64,000 bases of DNA, taken from the NCBI RefSeq assembly GCF_019649055.1, contig NW_026570280.1, positions 744,001-808,000 on the forward strand, in the 5' to 3' direction. Shown piece by piece: positions 22,690-34,139 of the stretch. Origin of the DNA: Paramacrobiotus metropolitanus. Taxonomy: Eukaryota > Tardigrada > Eutardigrada > Parachela > Macrobiotidae. A program made the position numbers and the translations under genes. How positions within the stretch are numbered: the stretch's first letter is position 1; every line of letters begins with the position of its first letter. The notes under the pieces were generated by a model. That model did no database searches, was not told where the DNA came from, and saw only the letters and a list, made by a program, of their open reading frames with translations.

Positions 22690-22990
22690 TTTTCCTAGCA
22701 TAACAGCTAAAGCGACAGATAGTAGCTAGGCTTGAAAACAGGTGGCAGTCCAGAAGATATGACATTAGCCATTTTCCCTGATCATTTGCTGGTTTCATGT
22801 CAGACAGTGAGAAAGAAAACCATGAAGTCATTAAGGCGATGAATGACAACTTGCAAAACAAGCGCGAAGCGGCTGCTGTAATTATGATGGCTACAGAGAC
22901 ACGAACTTTTTAAAGTGGTGTAGTAATTGATGGGTTGAGTGACTATATTTATTGAGAAGCCAAGCCCGAAAACGGGCACTATTTCACTTA
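22690..22990 (+). repeat. Dispersed repeat family R3, copy 2
   Basis: Shares with 31850-32220 the order aacagctaaagcga.agata, gcttgaaaacagg, cctgatcatttgc, gtgagaaagaaaac, a VIKAMNDN-coding stretch, gctgctgtaattatg and gttgagtgact. It is the longest open version (SEKENHEVIKAMNDNLQNKR and on into EAAAVIM). The gene of origin is unknown. Confidence 0.65.
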
Positions 22991-23486
22991 TTATATTTAT
23001 TCACAAAATGCATGTCTTGTGCTAGGCAAGTCACTCACTGTAATCCGTTAAACACCGTGCAATGGCGTGCAACACGTCTCAGAATTGCCGCAGTCTAGAC
23101 CAACATAAAGCGTGTCATGCACAAGGCACAAAGCCGCAGAACAAAAGAAGTGAATGTATGTGAAAAGTTCTTCAATGTACAAGTTCTCCAACGCTCAAAT
23201 GGTGCAGCTTTAAACTTACTACCTGTAACTAGTACCATGTAGAAATTCGAATCACGCTAGCTCCAGTATATATTGTAACTGTAATAACCTCCAATCGTAA
23301 TTACTGAATCCTACTGCGCTTCGAAGTACACAGTGTCCGCAAAATCCAAGCCGTTTAATATATTTCAGTTTAATTCGGGTCAGAGCAGGTAGCTGTAGCC
23401 TATTTCCGACCAAAGTGAAAATCTGGCATTCCACTTTAAATCCTGGCTGAGTGCAGTTTGCTGTGACAGTTCTCCAAGTCTGCAAA

Positions 23487-26400
23487 ATGTATTCACACGC
23501 TAGTCTGCTGTTTGCATGCGTCTTGGTGCTACAAGGAGCACGTTCTAACTCTGGTAAGATAATGCATCATACTGTAAATTTGTAGTCGGGTCCTTTTTAA
23601 GCTTACCAGCGGCAGCAAGTAAAAATTAATGGCACGGTGCCAGTGATGGCACCATACCAGCCGTGGTCAAGCGGCGAGTATCTGACTTTCGCATGTCACG
23701 CCTTTCGAAGCAGTTTTGCGAATATAATTCTTTACAATCTGTAGTTTTCCTATACGCCGAGTTAGCCGCATCGTTTAGAGACTGGTGTGTGTATATGTAC
23801 AATTTCAATACAACTTTGAGAATTTTCGGAACTTTCTTTAAATATTTGAAAAATTTCTGAAAATTACCGTTAGTCCAGATTCGGCTCCATAATTACTGTA
23901 TGTGCTTACACAACAGAATTTTTAAGGAGATCTGAGGAACTTCTTCAGTGAATGACCATACGTTTGTATAATCCTTAACTTGCACTGTATTATTGTATCA
24001 TATTACTGAAAGTGTTTTGTATGTGTGGTCCAGACGACATACTGGCTTTATCGAATGACATTATTTGGACATGGGAGGACGACGAGGGCCGCTTCCTTAA
24101 TTCTGTACAATTAACGGGAAATCTGGGCCCGAGGTATACTGGCCGAACCCTAGCCATATTCCCTATGATTTTCATAATTTCAGTAAGTGGTTACAGAAGT
24201 AGGTTTAATAACCGACTTCGTGGTATGCAGCTTCCTGCCTTTTGACAGTTAAGTGATGTTCCTGCTTTAATCTTGATAACGGAAGTCTCCTAATTACTCT
24301 GTGCCGCTTACCAGGGAATCCACTCAATCATACTCTCACGCGTCCACATCTTACATGTACTTATGTACATAATCGGCCGAAGCGAAGCGAAGATCCCTTA
24401 TGTTCAAGAAAACAGGAATTTTGTCGGGCACGTCGGTCATGTCGGTCACGCCTCAATCATTTTTAAAAAAAAATATGAAAAAACACACCCAAAAATATTA
24501 AATAAAAAAGAAAAATTATTTTTTGAATGAAAAATTTATTTTAGAAAGTTTCAAGACAAACTCAGCAAACAGTTGTTTCACTGCTTCGCTTCGGTCTTTT
24601 AGTGCAAGCCACCAGTTTCCTAATAATAGCGTTATCGAAATAACTCAGCAGGGAAGAGTACTAATAAAAACTATGTAAAAGAGAATGTTTTTATTTCGCA
24701 ACAGCCATCAACCTATCAAAGAACAGCCTCGCGGCTATACCACTTAAGATGAAAATCAATTTAAACATAAAATGTAGCTCTTAAAAGCTGCAGTTGTAAA
24801 TATAGTTGTAATAATAAAGGAAAAGAAGAAATTACTAAGGCCCCCCCTTTTCAACCCCGTTTTTTATAGCCACTCCTTTTTGCACCCGGTTTTTTATAAG
24901 CACCCTTTTTAGCACTGCGCCCTAGCCGACAGCTGAAATTTGGTAAAAAATTAATTTCAAGAACCAGAATGATTTTTAACAACCGTTCAATAAATTTCGG
25001 TGGACTGGAATTTTGTAAAGTCTTATGGCCATTGAAGCCACCAAGAATTCGGCCGGCGTCTTTATTGCACAAAAATGTTCCGGCCGGCAAAACATTCTAC
25101 TGGCGTGTCGACTTTAGCATTCAGAACTCAACAAGTACGAGAGTTTTAAAGAGAATAATTAAAGAAATAGTTAATACCACCATTAATTTGATATTAAAGT
25201 CTAGTAATGTTCTTTAACGTGGCTGCATGCAGCATTATGTGCATTCTTCTACCCAGCGCAGTTCGAGTTCCGCTGAATACACAAAAACGGCCAAACGAAA
25301 TTCATCTAAAATTTCTACTGCAGATCCACACTGATAACAGGGGTTTCACGTATAAAATTTACACATATCAACTGGTTTGGATTTTTAATAAAGTCGGGTG
25401 GGTGTTAAGTTTCAAATTCTTCGGATGTTTTGTGCTCTTAATACCCCCGTGTCGCTTATATAGACCGTAAACGACATGGGGGAATTACTAATTAGAACTG
25501 TAGTTACTAAGTCAGTGCGTCACAATATCGCAAAAAGGATAACACTGAGGTACAGTTTTATGTACACAAAACACCCGAAATCTGCTACGAGTATTTTCGC
25601 CTGCACTTCTGCATGTCTCTAAAGCAATTAAGCAATCAATTCGAAAGCTAAACCGTCATTCCATTTCAGATCAAGGAGAGCGAGATTCTATTAAAGATGC
25701 GCTGGAAGCCATCGAATGGCGAACTGGAGACTGCCTGACGTTTAAACCCCGAACAAATGAGACTGAGTACATCTTTTTTAAAGGTAGAAAGGGAGTGCAA
25801 CCCAGGTAAACCGATTTGAAAATTATTTGCAATTGTTCAATTCCAATCTGAACTGTTAATAGCTGTATGGCGGACGTCGGTCGCACTCGCGGTCGTGTCA
25901 CTAGCGTCGTTATGCACCCGCTATGCTTGAAGGCTACAGGCATCATCCAGCACGAGATCCTCCACGCCCTGGGCTTCCTGCATGAGCACAGTCGCCCGGA
26001 TCGCGATGACTATGTGACAGTTAACGCCAGCAACATAGTGCCGGGTATCGATCCCAGAAACTGGGTAAAGCTGCGAGAAATGGAGACTTTTGGTCTTCCA
26101 TACGATCTAGAGTCCGTAATGCACTACGGCCCAGAAGTGTCCATCAGCCCAGACCGGCCAGCTATCGTGCCAAGAACAACTTTACTAACGCGTTGGATGG
26201 GTCAGCGGCGCGGTCTCAGTTCCTGGGATGTGGCCAAGCTACAGATTGCATACAAATGCAATCGTTTTGAGGGCCCGTTGAGATCCCTTGATTCCTCTAG
26301 GACAAATACACCGGAGCTCGACGTCGACGTGAAAACCTTCACAGCTTCCTTCTATTTGCTTCCAAACGGGTCATACGACCCACAGCTGCAGCAGCCGGTT

Positions 26401-26508
26401 GTATGGTGGCAGGATAACTCCTTCTCCGGGTGGTACGGCACTGCTGCCGCCAACCCGCTCCTTTCTCCCGCCATCGTTACCTGTTTGGCGTTATTAATGG
26501 CGGCGTAA
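23487..26508 (+). CDS. Astacin-family zinc metalloprotease, probably GPI-anchored
   Basis: Four exons: 23487-23553 (signal peptide MYSHASLLFACVLVLQGARS, phase 1), 24034-24182, 25670-25805 and 25863-26508, all with GT-AG introns and matching phases. Exon 2 encodes a propeptide-like stretch (DDILALSNDII) and the mature start VYWPNPSHIPYDF. Exon 3 encodes IKDALEAIEWRTGDCLTF. Exon 4 carries the zinc site HEILHALGFLHEHSRPDRD (HExxHxxGxxH) and the Met-turn SVMHYG. The product is about 330 residues. The tail after residue ~245 ends in a hydrophobic LLSPAIVTCLALLMAA, suggesting a GPI signal instead of the EGF/CUB domains of longer astacins. Oddity: propeptide and VYWPN are in different frames, requiring a one-base shift between about 24110 and 24133, a real lesion or a sequencing error. 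A polyadenylation signal AATAAA follows at 26537. Confidence 0.75.
24183..25669 (+). other. Large intron of the astacin gene with element debris
   Basis: This 1.49 kb intron holds at about 24840-24915 a C-rich stretch with repeats of gttttttatagccac.cc and gcacccttttt, resembling the subterminal repeats of the foldback element at 17817-18692. That suggests a degraded relative. Open frames inside (for example 25207-25470) have no recognisable domain. Confidence 0.5.
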
Positions 26509-26536
26509 TACAAGCAAGGAACTCGCTGGTCCGCTG

Positions 26537-26542
26537 AATAAA
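26537..26542 (+). promoter_or_regulatory. Polyadenylation signal of astacin gene
   Basis: Canonical AATAAA 29 bases after the stop codon of the astacin reading frame. This supports 26508 as the true end of the gene. Confidence 0.6.
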
Positions 26543-27067
26543 GCAAAGTGTCTATAAAATTAACACCCATGAAAGTGGTGTGTTGGCTGTATGAACCGTT
26601 CGAGCTCTGCAGTCCGCTTCGGTTATCGATGTGAACAAAGAGCCGTTTTATTTGCGCTTCGACGGCTTCAACTATGTATTTTAGCACTCCTGCAAGCATT
26701 CTAATCACTGATGCTGTTTTTAATAAAAAGATGAACGGAACTTAATTGCACTCATGCTAAATAAAGTAACCATATAACTGCAACAAATACCAGAAATCGA
26801 GAAAGCCTCCGTTTCACTGACAGAGTGACAGTATATTTCTACAGAGTAGAAAAATTAATAGATCAACTGTAATAAATAATTTTACTAACAATTCAATTCA
26901 GAAACACGTGTAAGCGTGTTGAAAACAGCTTCATTAATAATAAGAAATTATGATTCAAAACTTTATTTCGGCAGCAGCCAGTACATAGTGCTACACGCGT
27001 GCGCAGATGAAAACTAATCAAAATGATCAAAATTTAAATGTCAAAAAAACAGCCAAAGTCATTACTA

Positions 27068-27742
27068 TCATTCGTGATCTTCGGGCGTGTATCCAATGTG
27101 CCCAACACTGCTGCTGCATTCCCTCCGACTACCGCTAGGCTTAAACGCTGTTTCAAAAAGGCCGTAGGTGAATTCGCGGATCTTCCGGCCGGCGAATCGG
27201 ATCAGTTCGGCAAAAACCGTTCCAAAAATCCCGAACGTCTCGACTGCCAAGGAATAAAAGAAATATTCCATTCTTTCGATGATGACGTATTTCCGGCGTT
27301 TGCAGTCTTCAGCCAGCTGTGCTACGCTTCCGGCTTTCATCGAGCTAGCGGGTACGTGAGACACAGCTACAGTGTCCCAGCAGGTAGAATCCCACACAAC
27401 TGCTTTACCATCGCGTACAGGAACCAAAGTCATACCATCAGGCCGCGAGTTACTGCGATCACACAAACCAGACGGTTCCATTTGACAGGGATAGCCGGCG
27501 ATCTCCATAACACGCTTCGTCTCATGGTTAAGCTCAACATGTCGCGACCATCTTCCCTTACTGCTCGAACATGACAAACCGTGGTGGCTGTTTACCTCCA
27601 CTTGGCTTCCACAATGAACGCATTCGTGCTCCTCTACCACGGGAAGCCCGAATCGAAAAGCAACGCCAACTCTGACGTCATCATCCCACCAGAAAGTCCG
27701 AAGATTAGGTGCCGGCAGTGCGTTGATCCACGCCGGAGTCAC
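27068..27742 (-). pseudogene. Non-LTR retrotransposon polyprotein C-terminus
   Basis: A single open frame of about 224 residues on the minus strand. It starts in the tail of a retroelement polyprotein (WINALPAPNLRTFWWDDDVRV, then ECVHCGSQVEV..HHGLSC, a zinc-knuckle-like C-x2-C-xn-H-x4-C). It then continues through RPDGMTLVPVRDGKAVVWDS to KRRKYVIIERMEYFFYSLAV. This tail is common in invertebrate LINE-type polyproteins. RPDG followed by VVWDST looks like the core of a PD-(D/E)XK nuclease fold, but that is inference. The reverse transcriptase is absent: upstream (above 27742) the sequence becomes low-complexity. It is therefore a 5'-truncated copy, not a functional element. Confidence 0.75.
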
Positions 27743-27819
27743 GCTGTAAAGCGACCAACAACACTGCTTTATCCGTCTCCTTCGTGGCGGCCAGTCTCAG
27801 CGATGACACTCGGCCAAGG

Positions 27820-27935
27820 TTAAAAAGAGGAAGGAATAAATAAAGGAAGTAATTATTTTGGTCAAAAAGAGGAAGGAATGTTTTTTTTTGTGAGAAAGAG
27901 GAAAAAATGTCGATGGTCAAAAAAGGAAGGAAATT
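27820..27935. repeat. Purine-rich low-complexity tract
   Basis: Repeats of gaggaaggaat, aaaaagagg and a T run at the 5' boundary of the retrotransposon fragment. No coding content. Confidence 0.7.
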
Positions 27936-29600
27936 TCTTGTGTGGCGAAAAACTCAAACGTGGGTCATAAGAAGCAGAAATGGCATAACGGTTTATGAAA
28001 ATCTTTTTTTGGGATCGCGATTTTTGAAAGTTTTGAAAGCATGTACTTAGTCTCGTATAAGCCCGTTAGAGCGCCGCGTTTGCAGTGTAAGAAGCGGTAT
28101 TAAGCACCATTGTATATCCAGGCTCCGTACATTATGTACAATATTAATTAACAATAATCTTAACAATTTCACTAATAATACGTTTATTGGGCAATAGCCG
28201 CCAAAACAACAAAAAGTGCAAGCGCGGGCACACTACTTTACAGTTAAAATTTCACTAATTAATAAAATAATAGTTATAGTATTGTACTCTAGCTAGCATT
28301 GTAATTATAGTATTGTACTTAGTAATTCTAGCATCATAATAATTTATACTGAATACTATTAGTATTATTCTAGTCTTATTCTTCTGTAGTATTAGTCTAA
28401 CTATCTTAGTTATTATGTTGTTGATTAAATGTTTATTATGCGTACTTCCACCATGTCATGCTTCCACGCAAGCTGGTAAATTGCTATAATTATGATTGCT
28501 CATTAACGAGGTGGTCGCAGTGTTTCGTAGCAGTTGCATGTGCATAAGTTTCTGACCAACTAAACTTTTAGTTTCTACATAGTACTACCATGCGTGACTG
28601 CGTCACTGATAGGTGCAAAAAAATTACTAGTTAGCTAATTAAATAATTAACTAGTATCAACATTTGGCCAACAATTGCCGAGCGGTATATCTAATAAATT
28701 AAAATAATCTGTGAACTTGACAAATACTCGTATGATGGCTTGAACTGGACTGGTAACTTTTCACGGTAATAATCCACAGTATTTGAAGGTGTACGGATTG
28801 CACTTTAAAGTTTAACGATTAAACGGTAAAGAGCAGTAATCTTTGGCGCTTTTCAAACATCCCGCTTAATGCAAATATGTGATGCATCAATGGCGTGCAA
28901 CAATTTGGTATTTCATGACGTTCAAAATTCAGTTTTTTTCCGCATACTTCACAGATACAGTCGGTGGTGGTACAGATGTTTCAACAATGAGCCGAGCTAT
29001 TAAAAATGCCGAATAGTAGTATGAACTTCAAGGAGTATTTCATTTTTTGAATGTGGAACTGCTCGGTGAGACATTAGAGGCAACCGCCACTGATGCGTAT
29101 TCTTTGACCAAAAGACGGATTCAAGCTCTACATGACTCAGCACTTCAAAGCGCTTTACCTAGATCGCACTGTACGTGCTCCATAATAACGGGCAGCCTGA
29201 AATTTATGACTACGTTATTGCCAGTGCACTGCTGACACTAATGACTAATCTGTTGCATTCGGCGGCTATCATCACGTGACCTGACCAACGCACAAACACA
29301 CAAATGAACGATATGCATACAGACCTCTGCATACTTTGGTACAGCTGAATGCGGTCGCACTGTTTTTGGTTTTCTAGACGTTTAAACCGTTTTTGTCTAT
29401 CTACGTACATTATGGTGTATTACAGCGCTGGTACACACTAACTAAAATGACGTTTTAAATGTGCCGGCTGTCCGCGGCTTATGAGAGTTTCCTTATGAGA
29501 GTAACTGCTGGCTGTAGCAGGTTGTCGCGGCATGGAAATACTGTCTAAACACACCGACAAAGCGGACGTTGGACGCCTTGCCGGCCGTCTAATCTATTCC
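27936..29600. other. No supported gene
   Basis: AT-rich, especially 28090-28720 with many tattag/ttattag variants. A 62-codon frame at 29047-29235 is not recognisable. A short trace of the duplicate at 10850 (gccggctgtccgcggcttatgagag) sits at about 29463. Confidence 0.45.
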
Positions 29601-29610
29601 GGACTACGGT

Positions 29611-31241
29611 TTGTTTCGAACCGACCGATCTGATATTCACGGGAAGCAGCGCGGTGGAGGAATCATCTGCTATATCTCCTACTTCATTAGCGCCGTTCGT
29701 ATAAAAGCAAACTTTCAGGCTAAGGGCTTTGAGTGTTTGTGGTTAAAGTTGCGTATTTCTGGTCGGAAAATCATCTTGGGTATTGTATACCGTCAGCCAG
29801 AGAGTAATACGTCAGAGACCCACATGCTGTTTGATCATTTGCGGGAGGTCTTAGTGAAGTACCCTGATTACGACCATGTTATTATGGGCGATTTTAATAT
29901 CGATATTTCTCCTAATTCTAAAAGCCCTTTCTACAAATTGTCCGTCGATTTTATTGAAGAGTTTTTGCTCGCAGATAATGTAATCGGGTATACTCGAGTA
30001 GCGCAGTACTTGAAAAAACCCGATAATATCCTGAACGTATCCCAGTCGAAGATCGACCACATTCTATGCAGACCAACCAGCTCGTATTTGCCGTGCTTAG
30101 CAGCAGACACTGATATCTCCGATCACCGCGTTTGTAAAACAGTTGCAGCTTATCCATGTTAAAGAAACCGCAGCATCGCACGGCGAGTTTTTGAGACTGG
30201 AAAGCGACGCATATCGATTTGTTTAAAAATAAAGTTTTTGAGTTTACCAAGAAATATGTTAATTACGTCGACGGAGCAGCAAACAAAATAACTGCAGTAC
30301 ACGTACTTCCAGTAATTTGCGAGTGGCTTAATGTAAATCGTTTGGTTGTCAACGAAAAAAGTCCAAGTTGCTTTTGATTTCCTCCGCGTACAGCCGGGAT
30401 AAGAGTGTCGCATCGGTTGATTTGAACGGGCATAAGTTAGAACCGGAAGAATCAGTGGAATACCTGGGGGTGATAATTGACAAGCATTTGAAATGGACCG
30501 ACCAAATTAAAAAAGTCCAAAAAAGTGCTTATCATGGACTCGCCTTGATAAACAGTGTAAAGGACGCCCTGCCAGTAGCCCAACGCCTTGGACTTTACCA
30601 CGCATTTGTCCAGACACATCTGGACCGTTGCTCAATTGTATGGAGCGGTGCGCCTGAGTCCACGCTGGAACCATTGGCAATCGTCCAAAGAAAAGCCGTT
30701 CGAGCTATCGCCAATTATTGGGGAATATCGGCCAATCAACTAATGGAACAGTATGGTATTGCGCCATTGTTTAAACGATGGAAACAACAGGAAGCAACTT
30801 GGCTTTACAAAATTCTGCATCCCGAAAAGTTCCAGCTTCCCCGCTATCTCACCGAGATGATCGTAGTGAGGCAGTCGTCCAAACCGTATGACCTTCGAAA
30901 TGGAAACCGCACGTTCATCGAAGCGGAAGGATCTACACGAACCGGAAAATCTACGCTCGCTTGGAGGCTGAACAATGTTAGGAGCCAGCTAATTGAGGCC
31001 GGGAGTGACATTCTCACTAGCAGTTCTCTTGCTGTTTTTCGTAATGCATTGAGGCTTGTTAGCATTGCTTAACTGATGACCTTCGTTTTCTACATACTGT
31101 TTTTCGAGTGGCTTTTGCTGAAATTTCATAAACCTGATTTTTATTACTGTTTTAGCCAGGTTTAGATTCCCACGCTAGATTTCGATCCTAGTATTTAATG
31201 GGTTACCTGCCTCCATTTACAATAAACAATAAACAATAAAC
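29611..31241 (+). pseudogene. Non-LTR retrotransposon with reverse-transcriptase deletion
   Basis: The first frame (29611-30162) is an apurinic-endonuclease-like domain: GIVYRQPES, HVIMGDFNIDI and SDHRV carry the GDFN and SDH active-site signatures. The second (30368-31072) is the region after the reverse transcriptase: LEPEESVEYLGVIIDKHLKW, then HLDRCSIVWSGAPE and QRKAVRAIANY. Between them only about 200 bases remain, with a frame-broken trace of the end of the polymerase (CEWLNVNRLVVNEKKS). The catalytic palm, including the FADD-type motif, is deleted. A tail of aataaac repeats at about 31220-31241 looks like the element's 3' end. This architecture fits Jockey/CR1-type LINEs. Defective. Confidence 0.85.
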
Positions 31242-31298
31242 GTCCGGCATCTAGATGACGTCCAGCATCGCGAATGCATTGTCAGTTTATCACTGACG

Positions 31299-31499
31299 AT
31301 GCACTCGCAATTTCTAACGTCATCTGGAAGCATCCCACAGGATATTATGTACGCATTGGGATTTCTGCACGGACACCGTCACGGGGATCGGGACGCTCCT
31401 ATTATGATTAAATGTCAGCAAATCTTGTGGGGCATAAAAGAAAGAAATTGGAGGAAACTGCCGCAGATGTGCCCTTTGTTACCGAATCCCATAAAATAA
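31299..31499 (+). pseudogene. Astacin exon-4 fragment with broken zinc site
   Basis: The frame reads GSIPQDIMYALGFLHGHRHG, then DRDAPIMIKCQQI and KERNWRKLPQM, against GIIQHEILHALGFLHEHSRP and DPRNWVKLREM in the gene at 26 kb. The zinc ligand and catalytic pair HE become QD and the second His becomes Tyr, so it cannot be an active protease. It lies immediately after the 3' tail of the LINE remnant. Confidence 0.75.
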
Positions 31500-31880
31500 A
31501 GCAAGTAATTATTATTAGACTGTACAATGATCATGTACTATGTATAATACCGAACCTTAAAACATTAAGCGCAACTTTTGTATAATTATGTATATTTTTC
31601 ACTTTTCGCCGTCTCCTTGAAGACGCTGAGCAAGAAACCTTTAATTTTTTATTTAAATGCTGCTATTTACATATGCTCTGTCTGCCAAATTTTTACTTTA
31701 CATAGCATTATTGAGCTTCTTTGGCGACAACCCAAGATTCGGGGTAAATCTGGATTTCTAAAAGAAAATTTGTTTTAATGGAACTCAGTTTAAGGGCTAC
31801 CGGGGTGAGAAAGTTCAGCTCAGCAACGTCCTGCTCGAAGTTAATAGCAGCTAAAGCGAAAGATAAGAGGTATATGCTTG
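31500..31880. other. No supported gene
   Basis: AT-rich spacer between an astacin fragment and repeat family R3. Confidence 0.5.
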
Positions 31881-32220
31881 AAAACAGGTTATAGAGGCAC
31901 CTGTTTTCAAGCTTTTGACTAGCTAGTCAAAACCAAAAGGATCTAAGGGTGTTAACACGTGTCATTCTCCTGATCATTTGCCTTCAGGTAAAATGGTGAG
32001 AAAGAAAACCGTTATGACTAAGCAAGTCATCAAGTCGATAAACGACAACTACTCGTAACTAAAGAATGCGTTCGAAGAGGTTGCTGTAATTATGTATTAT
32101 AAGAATTGATATAATTATGTGCAGTACAATAAGCACTTTATAAGAGAGTGCGGTGGTTGAGAGGTTGAGTGACTGTTTCTTAAGTAATCAAGCTCGAAAA
32201 CGAGCACTCTCGAATGAACC
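31850..32220 (+). repeat. Dispersed repeat family R3, copy 3
   Basis: Landmarks in the same order as at 22690-22990, with a TVMTKQVIKSINDN-coding stretch and agctcgaaaacgagcactctc at the end. Two palindromes sit inside: 31876-31912 (arms gcttgaaaacaggt, 9-base spacer) and 31913-31932, a perfect 20-base palindrome ttttgactagctagtcaaaa. Confidence 0.65.
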
Positions 32221-33370
32221 TGCATCACGCTCTCCGAAGAAGAGAAGTAGTAGGCCACAAGGTCACGAAGTAGTTGATATATATTACTAAGTTGGGACTT
32301 GGGATAGCTAATTTTACATATGTAGTTGACTCGTACTGAAAAATTTCGCACATCTCAATGGAAATGATTGTTTGGCTTGCGTGTTACGAAAGGGAAGTGT
32401 GCCGGTAGATGGTACAACTCGCGCACATGTACGAATTACGAATACGTCCGCTTTCGCACGCTCCCAGACACTTTTCTTTATTGTTTCATGACATTCTATA
32501 TCCAAATTATTTGTATACAGTTGCATGAAAACCGTATATGCGCGTTTATCCGGCAGGATAGAAATCGATGAAATAAAATTGCACAATTTCAAACACACGG
32601 AGCTGTACCACAAGACTCAATATGAACCGATTCCCTTTAATTTTTGCATGAAAACGAACATTACGATGAATATCTTGACACAGAGTTAGCTTTCTTACCT
32701 TTCCTTACCTTAACTCATTCCTTATCTTAAATAAGTAAGGAAATGACTGCAATGCATTCTGAACTTGCCTTCCATATTTTTTACATGACAGTACGGCAAG
32801 AGCGACATGCTCATTTTACACTTATACAGGAATGTCAACTTATAATGAACGTAACGCCGTAGCTTATTTCAGATTGCACGGTTTGTGTTCCATTCGGCTC
32901 CGGTTCCATATGGAACCTTCGGTTTCGGGTTGTTTTACTTCCGTTCGCGACGTTAGCAGCTGTAACCTAGCGTCGTGCGGTGACGCGTAAAAACTATCTG
33001 CCTTACGCGGATGCTTGCAACGGCTCAGACACATGAGTGAATGGCAGGCCAGCTTATGCTGCCCGTGGATCTTTTTTGAGCACTCAGACCGCCGACCGTT
33101 AGCAGGGTGGTCACGTCCTCGCGCGCACTCGTCTCGACTAATTTTTTCGTTGCTGCGTTGCTGTACGTGACCAAAGTGTAATCAAGATCTGAAGCAGTTT
33201 TCATTCTGCCAACGCACTGCTTATCTGACGCCGTGCGATTCTATGTGCGGAGCCTCTACCGTATGCAATCCGAAATAGGCCAATGAAATGGGTACAGGAA
33301 TATCCTCCAAGAAAAGTGCTATCCGGACGTTTACCAGGCAAGATAATTATATTATCCCGTATGCCGGACA
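32221..33370. other. No supported gene
   Basis: Both strands are open for 65-100 codons near 32314-32613, but nothing is recognisable. The remainder is unremarkable. Confidence 0.4.
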
Positions 33371-33371
33371 C

Positions 33372-33828
33372 GAATTCAGTACGCAGCTAACTTTTGAGGA
33401 GAATTTGCAGATACAGACTCGAATGATACTTTGCTTTGACCATTATTTCGAACGGTTGCACTGTACGAAACAATATCTCTAACACTCGGCCAAATTCACA
33501 GCCACTCTAGCGGGCGACTACTTGAACAGGCTAAAGGCTAACTGAAATGCGGCTATAGTCACGTAGGCTGCACCGCTGCAGCATGTAGCATGCGGTGTAC
33601 AGAGTAGCATGTAAGCTGATTGAATGCGCTGATACCAACAGGGTAAATGTGTGTGTTGGGTGATTCGTACAGTGCAACCGTTCGAAATAATGGTCAAAGC
33701 GAAGTAGTCAAATACCATACCGTAGCTATTTACATTTCCTTTATATTTACGAATCGATAGAAAACGCTCTTGAACGCCGTTGCATGGCGTAATAGTACAT
33801 TACTGCGACGCCATTCAATGGTCCGTCA
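33372..33828. repeat. Direct duplicate of 12650-12822 carrying MITE M2
   Basis: Flanks of the MITE match 12650-12822 on both sides, ending with the shared cgccgttgcatggcgt / acgccat hairpin. Without the 278 inserted bases the two copies have nearly the same length. Confidence 0.8.
33429..33704. mobile_element. MITE M2, 276 bp, TA target duplication
   Basis: 41-base terminal inverted repeats with one mismatch lie at 33429-33469 and 33664-33704, starting CTTTGCTTTGACCATTATTT (left) or CTTCGCTTTGACCATTATTT (right). The element is flanked by TA at 33427-33428 and 33705-33706. The surrounding sequence is duplicated at 12650-12822, where the element is absent and a single TA is present. TA duplication and TIR length fit a non-autonomous Tc1/mariner-type element. 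No transposase gene is inside. Confidence 0.9.
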
Positions 33829-34139
33829 CGACCTGAAGTGGCGGCATAATGTATTTACTATGAACCGCCACTGAGGGCGCAAACAACCAACTGATCGTTG
33901 TCATCAGGACAACAGTGGCACACTGCAACCGCAGTTGCCATGCTGGACAACACACCACATACTGTAGAGATCACAGCGGACACAATATTCTCGTGACATC
34001 AGTGCCACTGCACTACGCCACAGGTGTCGTTTGGTAAAGTGTAACAGCGGAGAAATGGCAACCATTTGTCCAACGGATAACCCGCATTGCCGGCCGTTAC
34101 GTCCATTTGACAGGGAAGCAGCCATCGGAGTGCGGTCCG

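Noticed and set aside
27038-27574. 178-codon plus-strand frame
   Set aside because: Antisense of the retrotransposon tail, which has clear family motifs on the minus strand.
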